A DNA stretch of 64,000 nt from Sequoia sempervirens (lineage: Eukaryota; Streptophyta; Pinopsida; Cupressales; Cupressaceae). The notes beneath the pieces are model-generated. The model had not been told where the DNA came from and made no database searches. It was given only the letters and a program-made list of their open reading frames with translations. The translations under genes were made by a program, and so were the position numbers. The number at the start of each line of letters is the position of its first letter. Positions within the stretch are counted from its first letter, which is position 1. The DNA is taken from NCBI GenBank assembly GCA_007258455.2, contig VDFB02373365.1, positions 218,932,162 through 218,996,161 on the forward strand. The letters are read 5' to 3'. Shown piece after piece: positions 1 through 10,914 of the stretch.

Positions 1-1260
1 TCCGTCCAAGCCCCCAGTTCTATCTAGGCCAGGTGCTTTGCTTGGTGGAGCGGCACCACCAGCGATGCCACTAGCGTTGCCACCAACACCCAGCCCGCCT
101 GCCACCCGCCCAGTGGCGGTTTATTTTTTACAAATCTTTGCCCTGCGGTCATATGGTGGACTAGGGGCCAGAGTAGAAGGGGCCAAAAATTTTTCCCACA
201 GTTAGCCTTTGAAAATCCTATTTTGCACCAATACAGCTATTTTTTTCATTTGATCATAACTTTTGATCCCGAAGGCATTTGTTTGAAACAAGATATCGCC
301 AGAAAGCTGGTGAGCCCAATTTTCTGATGGTACAGTCTGTTTCTAGAAATTTTGCTATTTGATGGGATATTTTTCTAGTTGAAGTCAGATTTTTAAATTT
401 CACTTTGGAGGGCATATCTTTTGACTCGGTGATCCTTTTTTCGTCATTTTTGCGGCATCAAAAAGCTGATTATATCCTCCACAAATCTGACATCAATTTC
501 TATTTTATGTTTTTATATGCTCTCCTTTTACAATTGGTGGGTTATTGTAATAAATGAACTATGATAAAGTTCCATTTAGGGGGGTTTTTTGCATATCCAT
601 ATTCATCTTGATTTGTTGGCAACTCGCATGGGTTATCTGGTCTCCTTGTTTCTTTTGGCCACTTTTTTTGCTATTGCTTGACACATATCGGATTCATCGG
701 TTCACACTTCAGTTGAGAGATTATGTTTCTTGATCCTCATTGGTTTGGATTCTTCTCAGTTTGAGGGCCATGTTTTTATGGTTATTGTTCTAGAGTCTAT
801 TTTTGGTACTCCTTCCCATGGAAGAGTTTCAGTCACAGTTTGGCATCAACATCGAGATACACGGCTTCCAGATTTTGTCATCATCTCGTCTACTGTTGCT
901 TCATAGATTCCAGGGTTGTTCCAGTTTGTGAGTTTTCCAGTGTTTTGTGGCATTGGGTCTACTGTCACATTATCATGATTCCAGTTTTGGTTTCAATTGT
1001 AGACAGAAGTATCTTTCCTTGCTTGTCAGATTGCAGTTCCAGTGTTACTCCAGAGTGATCTTCCAGTGCTTCTTTGCAACAATCATCTCATTGTAGGGGG
1101 GTTTTGTCCCATTGGGTTTTCCTTCTCTACCTCATATTGCATTTGTACTTGGGTACCTGATCAGGCCTTGTTGTCGGAACCCATTCATGCTTTCTTGCAT
1201 TCATCTTAGTTTTAGGTGCATGCTTTATTTGCTTCTCCCTAAGTTGCACTTATTGGGGGG
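1..1260 (+). mobile_element. 3' internal end of an LTR retroelement, non-coding
   Basis: No protein homology is visible in any frame. The last ~180 bases match the 3' internal part of element T at 34395-34580: both have a G-rich run, a TTTTxCCCATTxGGTTTTC block, a TTGTACxTGGGTACC block and a CTCCCTAAGTT block, and both end in a G6 purine tract directly before an LTR that starts TGTT. Positions 1-120 are clearly more GC-rich than the rest. I read the whole stretch as the tail of an LTR element that begins outside the window; the part before ~1060 is assigned only by continuity. Confidence 0.5.
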
Positions 1261-1755
1261 TGTTGGTGTAATTAATATTTAATTACACTTTGCATAAGTT
1301 TACTTAGGATTTATTTAATTCCTAAGTTTTAGGCTTTCATCTTTATCTTATCAAGCTATCTTGTTGCTCAAGATAAGACTAAGTTTAGGCATCTTTTCTT
1401 TTATAAATCAAATCATATCTTGTAATTAATTGGATTCTCGAATAATAATATTTGCACTTCTTGCAAATCTCTGCCTTTTCTGATTTTTCTCTTCTGTGGA
1501 AGGATATTTTGGTTTACAAATCTAATCATGGGTTTCTAACATTGTGTACTTATTTGTGCCATGTCATGGGGCGCTTATCAATGCACATGATAGGTGGATT
1601 TCCTCTTCCTTTCCTATATATGTAAGCTCATATTGTACATTTTAGTCAACTCTTTTATTAATCTATTTGATAATGTAAATAAGGCTCATTGTGTGCAAGT
1701 GTTTTTGTGGAAGTTTCAAGTCATTTTTGTTATGATTTTGTTAAAAATCCTAACA
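1261..1755 (+). repeat. LTR of an unclassified (probably copia-type) element
   Basis: The stretch starts TGTTGGTGTAATTAA right after a G-rich purine tract (1255-1260) and ends CCTAACA right before a PBS-like sequence at 1756. This gives the TG...CA ends expected for an LTR. The start and an AAACTTAGGA-like block resemble the LTRs of element T (33568 and 34582), so the families are related. No second copy of this LTR was found in the window. Confidence 0.6.
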
Positions 1756-1768
1756 TGGTATTAGATCC
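1756..1768 (+). promoter_or_regulatory. Primer-binding site (initiator Met tRNA type)
   Basis: TGGTATTAGATCC follows the LTR end directly. It matches the TGGTATCAGAGC consensus used by plant copia elements at most positions. It implies that the LTR to the left is a 5' LTR for sequence to the right. Confidence 0.6.
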
Positions 1769-2641
1769 ATACATGCAAAAACCTTTCCAAAAGCTTGCAT
1801 CAAGTCTAGTTTAGAGTTCCATGGATTTTGATCTACATGTAAAAGTGATTTGAATGGTATGATTCATGGAATTTTTCTTGACTTGATCCTTCCTTAACAT
1901 GGGAGAGCATGTTATCGAAGTCTAGAAAGGTTGTGAGAGCTTCCACATTAGCCAACAACCTCCATTTTATTTTCATGTACTGTAATTTTTACCTAGTTGA
2001 TCTCCTCAATGACTATTCCCTCTTAAATTCCCCATCTATTACCAATTCTAATGCAATTATTTGACTACAATATGCATTTTATGTGTAAAGAGAGGATAGT
2101 GCTCATACAATCCTCCATCACCACTTTCACACCAGGTATAAGGCATATCAAGGTTTTGGTCATAAAAAATGCATTTCCATTTGTTGAAATTTTTCACAAA
2201 GGAGTTTTGGTGATAAAATTATAGAAGTAGCACGGATTTTGCCTCAATTTTTAGCATCTATTTTAATACACCACCTCTGACAGTCTCCCTTGCATGTCTT
2301 ATATGCCAACCTCTACACCAATTTTCATTGAGGATTTGAGAGTTTCCTACACAAATTATCTATGCTCATGGCCTTAGCAAAGCAATATGTTGAAACATGT
2401 TTATTTTTGCACAAAAAGATTGAAATTTGTTAATTCTTGATACAAATGCTAGAGATAAATGGATCCACAGGAAGTAGTTAGCCCATTTCCCAAATCCAAA
2501 GGGAGACACTAGCAATCAATCCAACAATCCCCCCTTAGTGTCACCCGAGGGGATTCAATCTCACATCTATAGCTCTAATACCATTTGTTGCAACATTTTT
2601 ATCATGCACCAAAATATCAATCTATTAACACCTAATATAAA
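1769..2641. other. Non-coding, probably 5' internal part of the 1261 LTR element
   Basis: No reading frame of note. The part 2452-2545 is repeated in diverged form at 9393-9475, on the other side of Copia-1. So the stretch continues after 9380 and Copia-1 is inserted in it. Confidence 0.35.
2452..2545 (+). repeat. Short diverged repeat, second copy at 9393-9475
   Basis: Both copies contain AGAGATAAATGGATCCAC, then GAAGxAGTTAGC, then AAATCxAAAGGGAGA in the same order. One lies left of Copia-1 and the other directly right of it. The copies differ at about one base in six or seven by eye. Confidence 0.6.
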
Positions 2642-3844
2642 TGCTAGCAACACAAGGGCGAACAACTGAGAGGGGGGGTGAATTAGTTGTCATAGAAATT
2701 CAAACATATTAAACTTATTAACCTTTTTCTTAGATCTGATAAATAAACATGAAAGCATAAACCATTACCACATCAGAAACACACATAACACCAAGAATTT
2801 TTATGTGGAAACCTTGTAAGGGGAAAATCCATGGTGGAGGTTAGTCCACAAGATTATACCCTATTAAAAGTATAAAGGAATAAATAGGGAATGTACATGC
2901 ATTCAGGCACATTTCCTAGAGCTCACTACTCAATTACAATAAGGCACATGCAAGATTTTGAAGTGAAAAAATAGCATATGCTAGTGCCTGATTACAGTTC
3001 TGGTTAAGCACATGAACACTTCTTCACACTCTGCTCACTCTTATTCACACTCTGCTTCTTCCTTCAAATGATTAGGACATTATTCATGTAAAACACTCGC
3101 ACATATCGCACACCACTTGCACCATTCCTTCAAATGGTATAAACAATTGCTTATATATATTCGCAACTAAGAATAAGATCATTTCCATTTCAGATTTAAC
3201 AAAATATAAATGTATACAAACTGTCGGCCCAAAACATAAATAATAATCAATGTGAATTAGCCAATGCTAGCCACAACATAGTGAAGACCCCAAAAAACAT
3301 CCTCGAACATGAACCACCTTCAAAAATTATTCCTCGAAGATCCACAACACGCTACAATCACCATGTAGTCCATGAACATGAAAAAAATGAACATGTAAGA
3401 GAAAACCACCAATCACGAGCACAAAAATCAATGTGGATCGATAACACAGATAGAGAATGATCTAGAAATATCCATGAGCATCATGAATCACTACAGGAGT
3501 ATTTTCAACAACTCAACTTATTAGAATCACATTATCTTCTTTCAAGAACACCAAATGAAGCAACAAAATAACTATCAGAACACAAATAATCATAACTCAA
3601 TCAAATCTTCATGTGGATCTCTGAAACTTAACATGGATAAACTAGATATACTAAAAACCAAACCCTTTAATCCACAATCTCTGATTATCAATATACTAAG
3701 CTGGCCAACACACTGAACTTCACTGCACTTCTAACAACCTACAACTTATTTATTAAAATTTTCTCAATATCCTCGACATATACAACCTCTAATGTCTTTA
3801 AGGCCAATAGTGTTGACATTAATGACAAACACATATCAGCAACA
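2642..3844 (-). repeat. Copia-1 3' LTR
   Basis: Begins TGCTAGCAACACAAG and ends CAGCAACA on the plus strand. It aligns along its whole length with 8190-9380. Shared landmarks are GAGAGGGGG near the start, TCAGATCTGATAAATAAACATG (read in two parts) and TCGACATAxAxxGCCTCTAATGT near the end. The purine tract borders it on the right, which makes it the 3' LTR of a minus-strand element. Confidence 0.85.
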
Positions 3845-3852
3845 TCTAAGAA

Positions 3853-3865
3853 TCTCCCCCTTTGG
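3853..3865 (-). promoter_or_regulatory. Copia-1 polypurine tract
   Basis: The plus strand reads TCTCCCCCTTTGG, so the element strand has CCAAAGGGGGAGA a few bases before its 3' LTR. This is the plus-strand priming site of the element. Confidence 0.75.
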
Positions 3866-4174
3866 AATTGATGGCAACACATGATGTGAAAAACACCATC
3901 AACACAAATTTCTCTAAGCACTTTCTCCCCCCTTAGGTTTTGACTCTTTTCTCCTCAACTCTTTCACACGACTCTTCTCCCCACAATTTTTTTCACGTGT
4001 CTTCTCTCCCTTTGACATCAATGGAAAAGATACATTATCTTTCTCCACACAAGCTCTGAACCACATTTCTAAACATCTGACTACTCCCCCTGAGTAACAA
4101 CCACCGCAACATCAATTTGGATAAGGATATGACTACGAAATGCATAGACTAATGCAAGTCAATGAATCTTAGTT

Positions 4175-4760
4175 CTAATTAGGAGGGGTAATCACCCCTA
4201 GCTTCCCTCTGAGATACTCAAAATTATCCTTAGGAAAAGGCTTGGTAAAGATAACTGCAATTTGTTCCTTAGTAGGCACATCCTCCAATCTGACTTCCTT
4301 TTCACTCACCTTCTCTCTCAAGAAGTGAAACTTGTTAGATATATGATTGGTCTTTGAATGCAACACCAAATTCTTAGAAATTTTAATTGCACTTGGATTA
4401 TCATAGAATATAGCAATAGGTTCATCATACACAACTCTGTTATCTTTCAACATTTTCTTCATCCACAGTACTTGAGTACAATTGTTAGTAGCAATAATGT
4501 ATTTTTCCTCTGTAGTAGATAAGCAAATCACATTCTACTTCTTACTTAACCATGAAATCAACTTATTTCCCAAGAAAAATGTGCCACCACTAGTACTTTT
4601 TTTTTCATTCCCATCTCCTACCCCAGCATCAATAAAAGAACTAAAAGTAAGGTCATCATCTTTAGGATACCATAGGTCAAAATAAATTGTTCCCTTCAAG
4701 TATCTAAAAATCCTCTTCACAACTATCACATTAGATTCCTTAGGATCAGCTTAAATCTCA
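4175..4760 (-). pseudogene. Copia-1 RNase H domain
   Basis: The minus strand encodes VKRIFRYLKGT (from ~4729), then a KSTSGGTFFLG block, SWLSKK, a stop at 4535-4537, and LSTTEEKYIIA, ending with VPTKEQIAVIFTKPFPKDNF. These are the landmarks of the copia RNase H domain in the right order. The stop at 4535-4537 is a TAG exactly where copia proteins have a conserved Gln after SKK. Another stop (TAA, ~4749) falls just before ADPKES. About 195 residues are recoverable. The polyprotein ends near 4175, ~330 bases from the 3' LTR. Confidence 0.85.
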
Positions 4761-5640
4761 CAACAATATATACAACATTCATGATATCAGGTCTAGTTTA
4801 AGTCAAATAAAGCAATCCACCAATCATCGATCTGTATCTAGTTTGTTTTTTCTTAGGTGAACCATCATCTTGTGTCAACTTACATCCAGTCACCATAGGT
4901 GTCCCAACTAGATTTGAATCTTCCATACCAAACTTCTTTAGCAATTCTTTCACATACTTGGACTAAGATATAAAGATCCCTTTATCTAGTTGAGTAATTT
5001 GCAATCCCAAAAAAAAATTCATCTCACCAATCATGATCAATCTTGAAATACAGATTACTATCAACAATATCTTTATTAAATCCAAGCTTCAACAAATACT
5101 TATCCAATCTGGCATACCATTCTCTTGGGCCTTTCTTGAGTCCATACAATGCTTTCTTCAACTAACAAACCATATCTCCCTGATCAGTCAATTGAAATCC
5201 TTCAGGTTGCTCAACATACACTTCTTCTAGTTCACCATTTAGAAATGATGACTTGACATCCATCTGATAAACCTGGAAGTTTTTGTAAGTAGAATAAGCA
5301 AGACATAGTCTCACAACTTCAATCCTAGCAACTAGGGCAAAATTTTCTTGAAAGTTAATTCCTTCCATCTGAGATATCTTTTACATACCATTCTTGCTTT
5401 GTTTCTAACAACTTCACCTTGTTCATTCAATTTTTTTTTAAAGACCCATTTAGTTCCAATTACATTTTTTTCCTTAGGTCTAGGAAATAGAATCCATGTA
5501 TCATTCTTCTCAATCTACAATAGTTCTTCTTTCATTGCTTCCATCGAATGTTCATCTTTGCATGCTTTGTTGACACTATTAGGCTTAGTCTTTGAGATCA
5601 AACAATATTCTTCTACAATTCTTCTCCTAGTCTAAAAAAA
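4760..5640 (-). pseudogene. Copia-1 reverse transcriptase, catalytic block deleted
   Basis: Reading right to left: IEKNDTW and NVIGTKWV (~5450-5520), FALVARIEVVRLCLAYS (~5290-5350), QMDVKSSFLNGELEEVYVEQPEGF (~5180-5260, quoted in two overlapping landmarks), ALYGLK (~5140), then SNLYFKID. At ~5036 the frame shifts and jumps to MIGEMNFFLGLQIT. The YVDD catalytic motif that belongs between these two blocks is absent, so part of the palm domain has been deleted. Downstream are GTPM, MIGGLLYLT and TRPDI, all typical of copia. Stops include a TAG at a conserved Gln before IEKND and a TAG at 5162-5164 in VC-KLKKALYG. This enzyme could not work. Confidence 0.85.
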
Positions 5641-5811
5641 TTTGTTCTTATCACCTATAATTTGATCTTCTAAATGATTTAATATTACATACCTTGGAGT
5701 CTTAGGATGTTCTTGAACTTTAGGCTCTTGTGATCTCACTTCTGCACTTTCACTAGTTCCTTCCTCTTGATTTTCCTGATTCACTAGAATGATTTGAACT
5801 TGATTTGAAGT

Positions 5812-6840
5812 CTAAAATTGCTTTCCTTTATCTGAACTATCATTTTGATCATCTGAATCATATCCATAGGTTCTAGATGGTCTAAATATTTCTTCATCAA
5901 CCTTGACATTAGCACTTCCAACTACTTTCCTCAATCTCTTATTGTAGCACCGGTAGGCCTTGCTTTTAGTAGAATAACCAAGAAAGATTGCTTTTAGTAG
6001 AATAACAATAGGCTTATGATCATACCATATCTCATAAGGAGTCTTACTGGTATCACTTTTGACTTGTACCCAGTTGAGAGTGTAAACAATAGTACTCACT
6101 ACTTCTCTCTAGTAGATATGAGGAACATTTCCTTCTAGCATCATAGTCCTAGTAGCTTCTTCAATTATCCTATTATTCCTTTCCACAGCTCCATTTTACT
6201 AAGGGGTCCATAGCACAAATAATTTTCTCTTTATCCTATGCTCTTCATAAAAATAATTAAACTCATCGAAAGTGAATTCACCACCTCTATTTAATCTCAG
6301 ACATTTAATCTTCAGATCTGTCTCTATCTCAACAATAGCCTTAAAAATATTAAATTTCTCCAGAGCTTCAAGTTTTTCCCTTAAGAAAGTAACCCACATC
6401 ATTTTAGAATAATAATCAATGAGTAACATGAAATACCTGTAAACTTGTAAACTTCTAACTCTAGAAGGACCACACAAGTTATTATGCACAAGCTCCAACA
6501 CTTCGTTTGAACAATGTTGTTTGCTCTGAAATGAAACTCTAGTTTTCTTCCCTAATTGACATTCCTTGCATATGGTATTAGTAGGTTTTCTCAACTTAGG
6601 AAGATCTCTCATTGCCTGAGTAGAACTTATCTTGATAATATTGTCAAAGATAACATGACACATTCTCCTATGCCATAACTAACTTTCATCAACTTGAGCA
6701 ATCAGACAACTTTTACTAGCAACACTTAGGTGAAAGATATTACCTTTTTTTTTGGTACCTGATGTAATCACATTTCTAGAACTCCCCAATATTCTACACT
6801 TTCCATTCTTGAATTGAATATTGTATCCCTTGTCAACCAT
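5812..6840 (-). pseudogene. Copia-1 integrase
   Basis: The GAG-pre-integrase zinc region ends CKECQLGKKTRVSF (~6545-6565), followed by ELVHNNLCGP, YFMLLIDYYSKMMWV, CLRLNRGGEF, then TP-stop-stop-NGAVERNN at 6196-6201, and C-terminal TPYEIWY. The two catalytic Asp positions (HxDLCGP and SDxGGEF in the family) both read Asn here. The catalytic Glu in VERNN is kept. The adjacent TAG and TAA at 6196-6201 replace the two Gln of the near-invariant TPQQNG motif. Another TAG replaces the Trp of YWREAV near 6110. Confidence 0.85.
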
Positions 6841-7215
6841 CTATCCAACACTTAAGATATTATGCTTCAAACCTTCCACATATAAGACATCATCAGTATT
6901 ATGCTTACCATCAAGAGAAATGAATCCTCTGCCACAAATTACACCAGCTCTGTCATCAGTAAATCTTACAACACCACCATCATATTTTTCCAAGCTTACA
7001 AATTTACTTTTATCACCTATTATGTGATGAGAGCATCCACTATCAATCACCCATTCATCTTTTTCTTCAACTCAAGCAACCAGGGATTTCTCCACATTTG
7101 TACAACTAGTCGATTCAGCAGGGGCTGGATCATTTTCCTTGATAGCACTATATACCTATTCGTCCTCACTTACATTCCCTTTACTAGATTTATCATCTGT
7201 CACACCTTCATTAGC
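6841..7215 (-). pseudogene. Copia-1 aspartic protease
   Basis: IDSGCSHHI at the right end (~7020-7047) carries the DSG active-site triad of retroviral-type aspartic proteases. It is followed by FVSLEKYDGG, GRGFISLDGKHNTDDVLYVEGLKHNILSVG, with a TAG at 6841-6843 where the family has Gln (LLSVGQ). Both halves of the family pattern are present. The protease would cut the Gag-Pol polyprotein. It is cut off from the gag part by a stop. Confidence 0.85.
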
Positions 7216-7221
7216 AGCAAA

Positions 7222-8145
7222 TTAACACTTTCTTTGAAATCTAGGCTTGTTGGATCTTGGCTTAGGAACTCTTTCTAGACACCTTGAGGAAAAATGACTT
7301 ATCTTATTGCAAGTAAAACATTTAATAGGTAGCTTCCCTTTATATTTACCTTCTCCTTTGGCTTCCCTCTTGACAATAAGTGCTTCAAGGTCATCTAATT
7401 TTCTCTCTTCTTCTTTAATCTCTCTCATTTACTCCTCATACTTGAACATTTTTCTAGAAGAAATTTCTCCTGGATCATATCCATGCTTACCTTTTCTGGA
7501 GATAGTAGCTTTGAATAAAAATTCTATCTTAGGAAGAGCATCACCAAATTCACTTAACTCAAAAGAAATAAGCTTACCAATTAACATGTCTTTGGTTGTA
7601 TTTTTCACAGTCTGGATCTCCTCAATAGTAGTAGCTTTGGCTTTGTATGTAGCAGGAAAGGATGTAAGCACTTTAGCAACAATATCTAATTCTTTCAATG
7701 TTCCACCAACACATCTGATACTACACACAAGTTCATTCACTCTCTACATAAAAGAAGTAATTTTCTCATCATCTCCCATTCTTAACATTTCATATTTCCC
7801 TTTCACACTTTGCAACTTAGAAAACTTCACATGAGCATCACCTTTATATAAAGTTTCCAAACTTTTCTAGATCTCGTAAGTAGTCTTCAGATCTATAACA
7901 TTTTTCATCTACGAATCAATCAAAGCACTCAATAATGCTTCCTTATCCCTGATATTTTATTTGACATGCTTAATCTCAGTAGTAGTAGAAGCATCATTAT
8001 GTGGGATGATATACCTATTCCTTGTAATATTCAAGTAGAGTTCACCAATGCATCTTAGATGACACTCCATTTGAGTATTCCATAGAGAATAATTAGTTCC
8101 ATCAAATCTTGGAGTATCCTTCTTATGTCTCCATCCTAGATCACC
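7222..8145 (-). pseudogene. Copia-1 gag with CCHC zinc knuckle
   Basis: The N-terminal part (8145 to ~7740) reads PRFDGTNYSLWNTQME, a typical copia gag start. It is followed by DKEALLSALIDS, LETLYKGD and KLQSVKGKYEMLRM, with TAG stops at several Gln or Trp positions. The part 7740-7429 continues VNELVCSIRCVGG and AKVLTSFPATYK. The zinc knuckle lies at 7279-7320: CFTCNKISHFSSRC fits CX2CX4HX4C, although the usual Gly before His is Ser. Gag would form the virus-like particle and bind RNA. The start codon is not certain. Confidence 0.8.
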
Positions 8146-8176
8146 TCAATCTATTAAAATCCTTCCAAGGAACCTT

Positions 8177-8189
8177 CTTTGATACCAAT
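8177..8189 (-). promoter_or_regulatory. Copia-1 primer-binding site
   Basis: The plus strand CTTTGATACCAAT gives TTGGTATCAAAG on the element strand, two bases after the LTR end. It matches the initiator Met tRNA PBS of plant copia elements. Confidence 0.8.
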
Positions 8190-9380
8190 TGTTAGCAGCA
8201 CAAGACCAAAAAACTGAGAGGGGGTTTGAATCAGTTGTCACAAAAATTTAAACTTATTAAAATTATTAACCTTATTCTCAGATCTGATAAATAAACATGA
8301 AAGCATAAACAATCACCACATCAGAAACACACATAACACTAATATTTTCTACGTGGAAACCTTGTTAGGGTAAAAACCATGGTGGAGGTTAGTCCACAAG
8401 ATTATACCATGTTAAAAGTATAAAGGAATAAATAGGGAATGCACATGCATTCAGGCACCTTGCCTAGAGCTCACTACTCAATTACTTGACAAGGCTTACT
8501 ACCCAAAGGAAGACACACTATCTTACATAAGAATTTGGATTACATCCACAATATTTTGAATTGAGAAAATAGCATCTGCTAATGCCCAATTACAATTTTG
8601 GTTAAGCGCATGAACAATTCTTCACACTGTACTCACTCTACTTCACACTCTACTTCTACCTTCAAATGGTATAAACAATCACTTATATATATCCACAACT
8701 AAGAATAATATCATTTCCATGTCAGCTTTAACAAAATATAAAATGTATACAAGTTGTCGGCCCAAAACATAAATAATTATCAATGAGAATCAACCAATGT
8801 CGGCCACAACATAGTGAAGACCCAAAACAACATTCTCGAACATGAACCATATTCAAAAATTATTCCTCAAAGATCCACAACATGCTACAATCACCCTATT
8901 GACCATGAACATGAAAAACATGAACACACAAGAGAAAACCACCAATCGCGAGCACAACGATTAATGCGGATCGACAACACAGATAGAGCATGATCTAGAA
9001 ACATCCACGAGCATCATAAATCATTGCAGAAGCATCTGCAACAACTCAACTTAATAGAATCACAATATCTTATTTCAGGAACACCAACTGAAGCAACAAA
9101 ATAACTATCAAAACACAAATACTCATAACTCGATCAAATCTTCATGCGGATCTTTGAAACTTAACATGGATAAACTAGATATACTCGTCAACAAACCATT
9201 TAATTTCCACAACCTCTAATCATCAATATACTACGTTGGCCAACACACTAAACTTCACTGTACTTTTGACAACCTGCAATGTATTTTATTAAATTTTTCT
9301 CAATATCCTCGACATATATAGCCTCTAATGTCTTTAAGGCCAATAATGTTGGCATCAATGACAACCACATATCAACAACA
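8190..9380 (-). repeat. Copia-1 5' LTR
   Basis: Begins TGTTAGCAGCACAAG on the plus strand and aligns with 2642-3844. An extra ~40 bases (about 8488-8530, ACTTGACAAGGCTTACTACC onwards) has no equivalent in the left LTR, and the left LTR has ~40 bases near 3060-3110 lacking here. Substitutions are spread along the length, so insertion is not recent. The element promoter should lie here, but I could not place a TATA box with confidence. Confidence 0.85.
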
Positions 9381-9392
9381 TCCAATAATAAA

Positions 9393-9475
9393 TGTCAGAG
9401 ATAAATGGATCCACCAGAAGGAGTTAGCTCATGTCCTAAATCTAAAGGGAGATGCTAGTGATTAGTTCGACACTA
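9393..9475 (+). repeat. Second copy of the 2452-2545 repeat
   Basis: AGAGATAAATGGATCCAC and the following blocks recur here directly after the Copia-1 right LTR, as described for 2452-2545. Confidence 0.55.
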
Positions 9476-10136
9476 TAGCCTTCCATGTGAAACACCCTTT
9501 TGTATCCCTCACATGACCCATTTTCCATTGATGTTGATGGAATCATTGATTAGACAAGAAGCACCCAAATATGAACATGGTCAGAGTATGGCACCCAAAT
9601 TTGAGCAACAAGGTGTAACATAATTTTAAAATTGGGGGTATGAAAATATGAGAGGAGGAGTGAATTATTGATGAAGTATACATGTAGGTAAATGAAAGGT
9701 AAATGAGTTGTGAGACAATGGACCTTTATCACTTGCACAGCGACCAATTCCAACAAAACACTCTCTCCATCAACACCCACTTGGCACAGAGAACTCAAAT
9801 TTGGTGGTTTTATTTCTCTTTGCCACACTCCCCAAGCATAGTCATGTAGTCATTTTATTTACTATTAATCATCAAATTTGTATTGATAGTCAAATTTTGT
9901 AAGGAAAGAGAATTTTTTTTCCATAATTCACAAAGTGTTGTACGGGGGGTCATATTTTAGGGGGGTCATTGTTTGAATAATGGGGGTTTTGATTTTCTAG
10001 TTTGTCACTTTATTGAGGTTTGAAAGGCTTACTTCATATATGTCTTCTATTTCTAGCTCATGGCATAAACTTGTAAGGGCTCAAAACAATAAATAAGTTT
10101 ATAAATGCTTTCATATAAAGTGCCACAACAACTGAA
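9476..10136. other. Unassigned AT-rich stretch
   Basis: No coding or repeat feature is recognised. It has two short G-rich runs (GTACGGGGGGTCA at ~9938 and AGGGGGGTCATTG at ~9959). It probably belongs to the element interrupted by Copia-1, but nothing proves it. Confidence 0.3.
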
Positions 10137-10790
10137 TGTGTGTTCCTAAGGGAGGGAATTTTGTAATTACACTAAATTATTATTAAGAAAATGTGTCTCA
10201 ACCTTGCAATTACATAAGGAATTTCTCATTCAATGAAATTGGAGGGGTGGGTGGGTGTGGGGGGATCATCCCTAGATGGGGTTGAGGGGTAGTGTGCCCT
10301 AACAAGGGCTTAGGAGCAACACCCTTGAAAGGAAAATTTTATTTATATTTTATTATTGTAAATATGTACTACTCATCATTATGTCTCATATTTAAAAACT
10401 AATATTTTATTAGCTTGAGTTTCCCTAGAAGGAAACCCTATTTTATGAGGATGTTGTATTATGGTTGTGTATTGCGATGTATTCTAAAATTTTGATAGTG
10501 GCCGTGTTGTTTTTGGTTCTTTGAGTGGTGATACTCTTGTGAGAAGCTTTCTCTGCAAGTATATTGTAATTTTTGTGATTTCTAAATAATATATTAGGCA
10601 GATTTTGGAGTGTGGGGTTTTTCTCTTGAAAGGGTTTTTTCCCAAATAAATCATTGTGTTGTGGTATGCATGATATTTATGTCTATTTTTGCTTAATTTT
10701 TTGTAACTATGAAAGATTTGTAAAATGTTTGCATTATTCTCCTATCAAGATTAGTGTAGGAAGTTGTTTCGCTACCTTAGCTTCCTTACA
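10137..10790 (+). repeat. Copia-2 5' LTR (left end uncertain)
   Basis: The right end TTCCTTACA lies two bases before a PBS, as expected for an LTR end. The left end may be TGTGTTCCTAAGGGAGG near 10137 or TGTAATTACAC near 10162. No second LTR copy is in the window to settle it. The stretch has an AT-rich, TATA-like tract at ~10340-10370. Confidence 0.5.
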
Positions 10791-10792
10791 AG

Positions 10793-10804
10793 TAGTATCA
10801 GATC
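10793..10804 (+). promoter_or_regulatory. Copia-2 primer-binding site
   Basis: TAGTATCAGATC differs from the initiator Met PBS TGGTATCAGAGC at two positions. It lies ~110 bases before the gag start. Confidence 0.7.
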
Positions 10805-10914
10805 TTGATCACCTCTACTTTTAGTTGTGGGTTTTTGGATTTTTTGAAATAATCTAGATTTGAGTGGGAGCTTGTGAAGAAGAAACTTTGTGATCCTGTT
10901 GCAAGAATTTTTAG

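Larger units (their letters stand above)
2642..9380 (-). mobile_element. Copia-1: full-length but inactive Ty1/copia element
   Basis: Two ~1.2-kb direct repeats (2642-3844 and 8190-9380) flank a minus-strand pol relic in the order gag, protease, integrase, reverse transcriptase, RNase H. That order is diagnostic for Ty1/copia. PBS and PPT lie where they should. A possible ATAAA target duplication occurs at 2637-2641 and 9388-9392, but the right copy lies 7 bases beyond the apparent LTR end, so the exact boundary is uncertain. The internal region carries many stops and a deletion in RT, so the copy cannot move on its own. Confidence 0.9.

Noticed and set aside
1..120. GC-rich start as a possible gene or CpG island
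   Set aside because: No supported frame; one short stretch with Pro/Ala-like codons runs off the window edge and cannot be judged.
2637..9392. ATAAA as the exact target duplication of Copia-1
   Set aside because: The right copy is offset by seven bases from the apparent LTR end, so it is reported only as possible.
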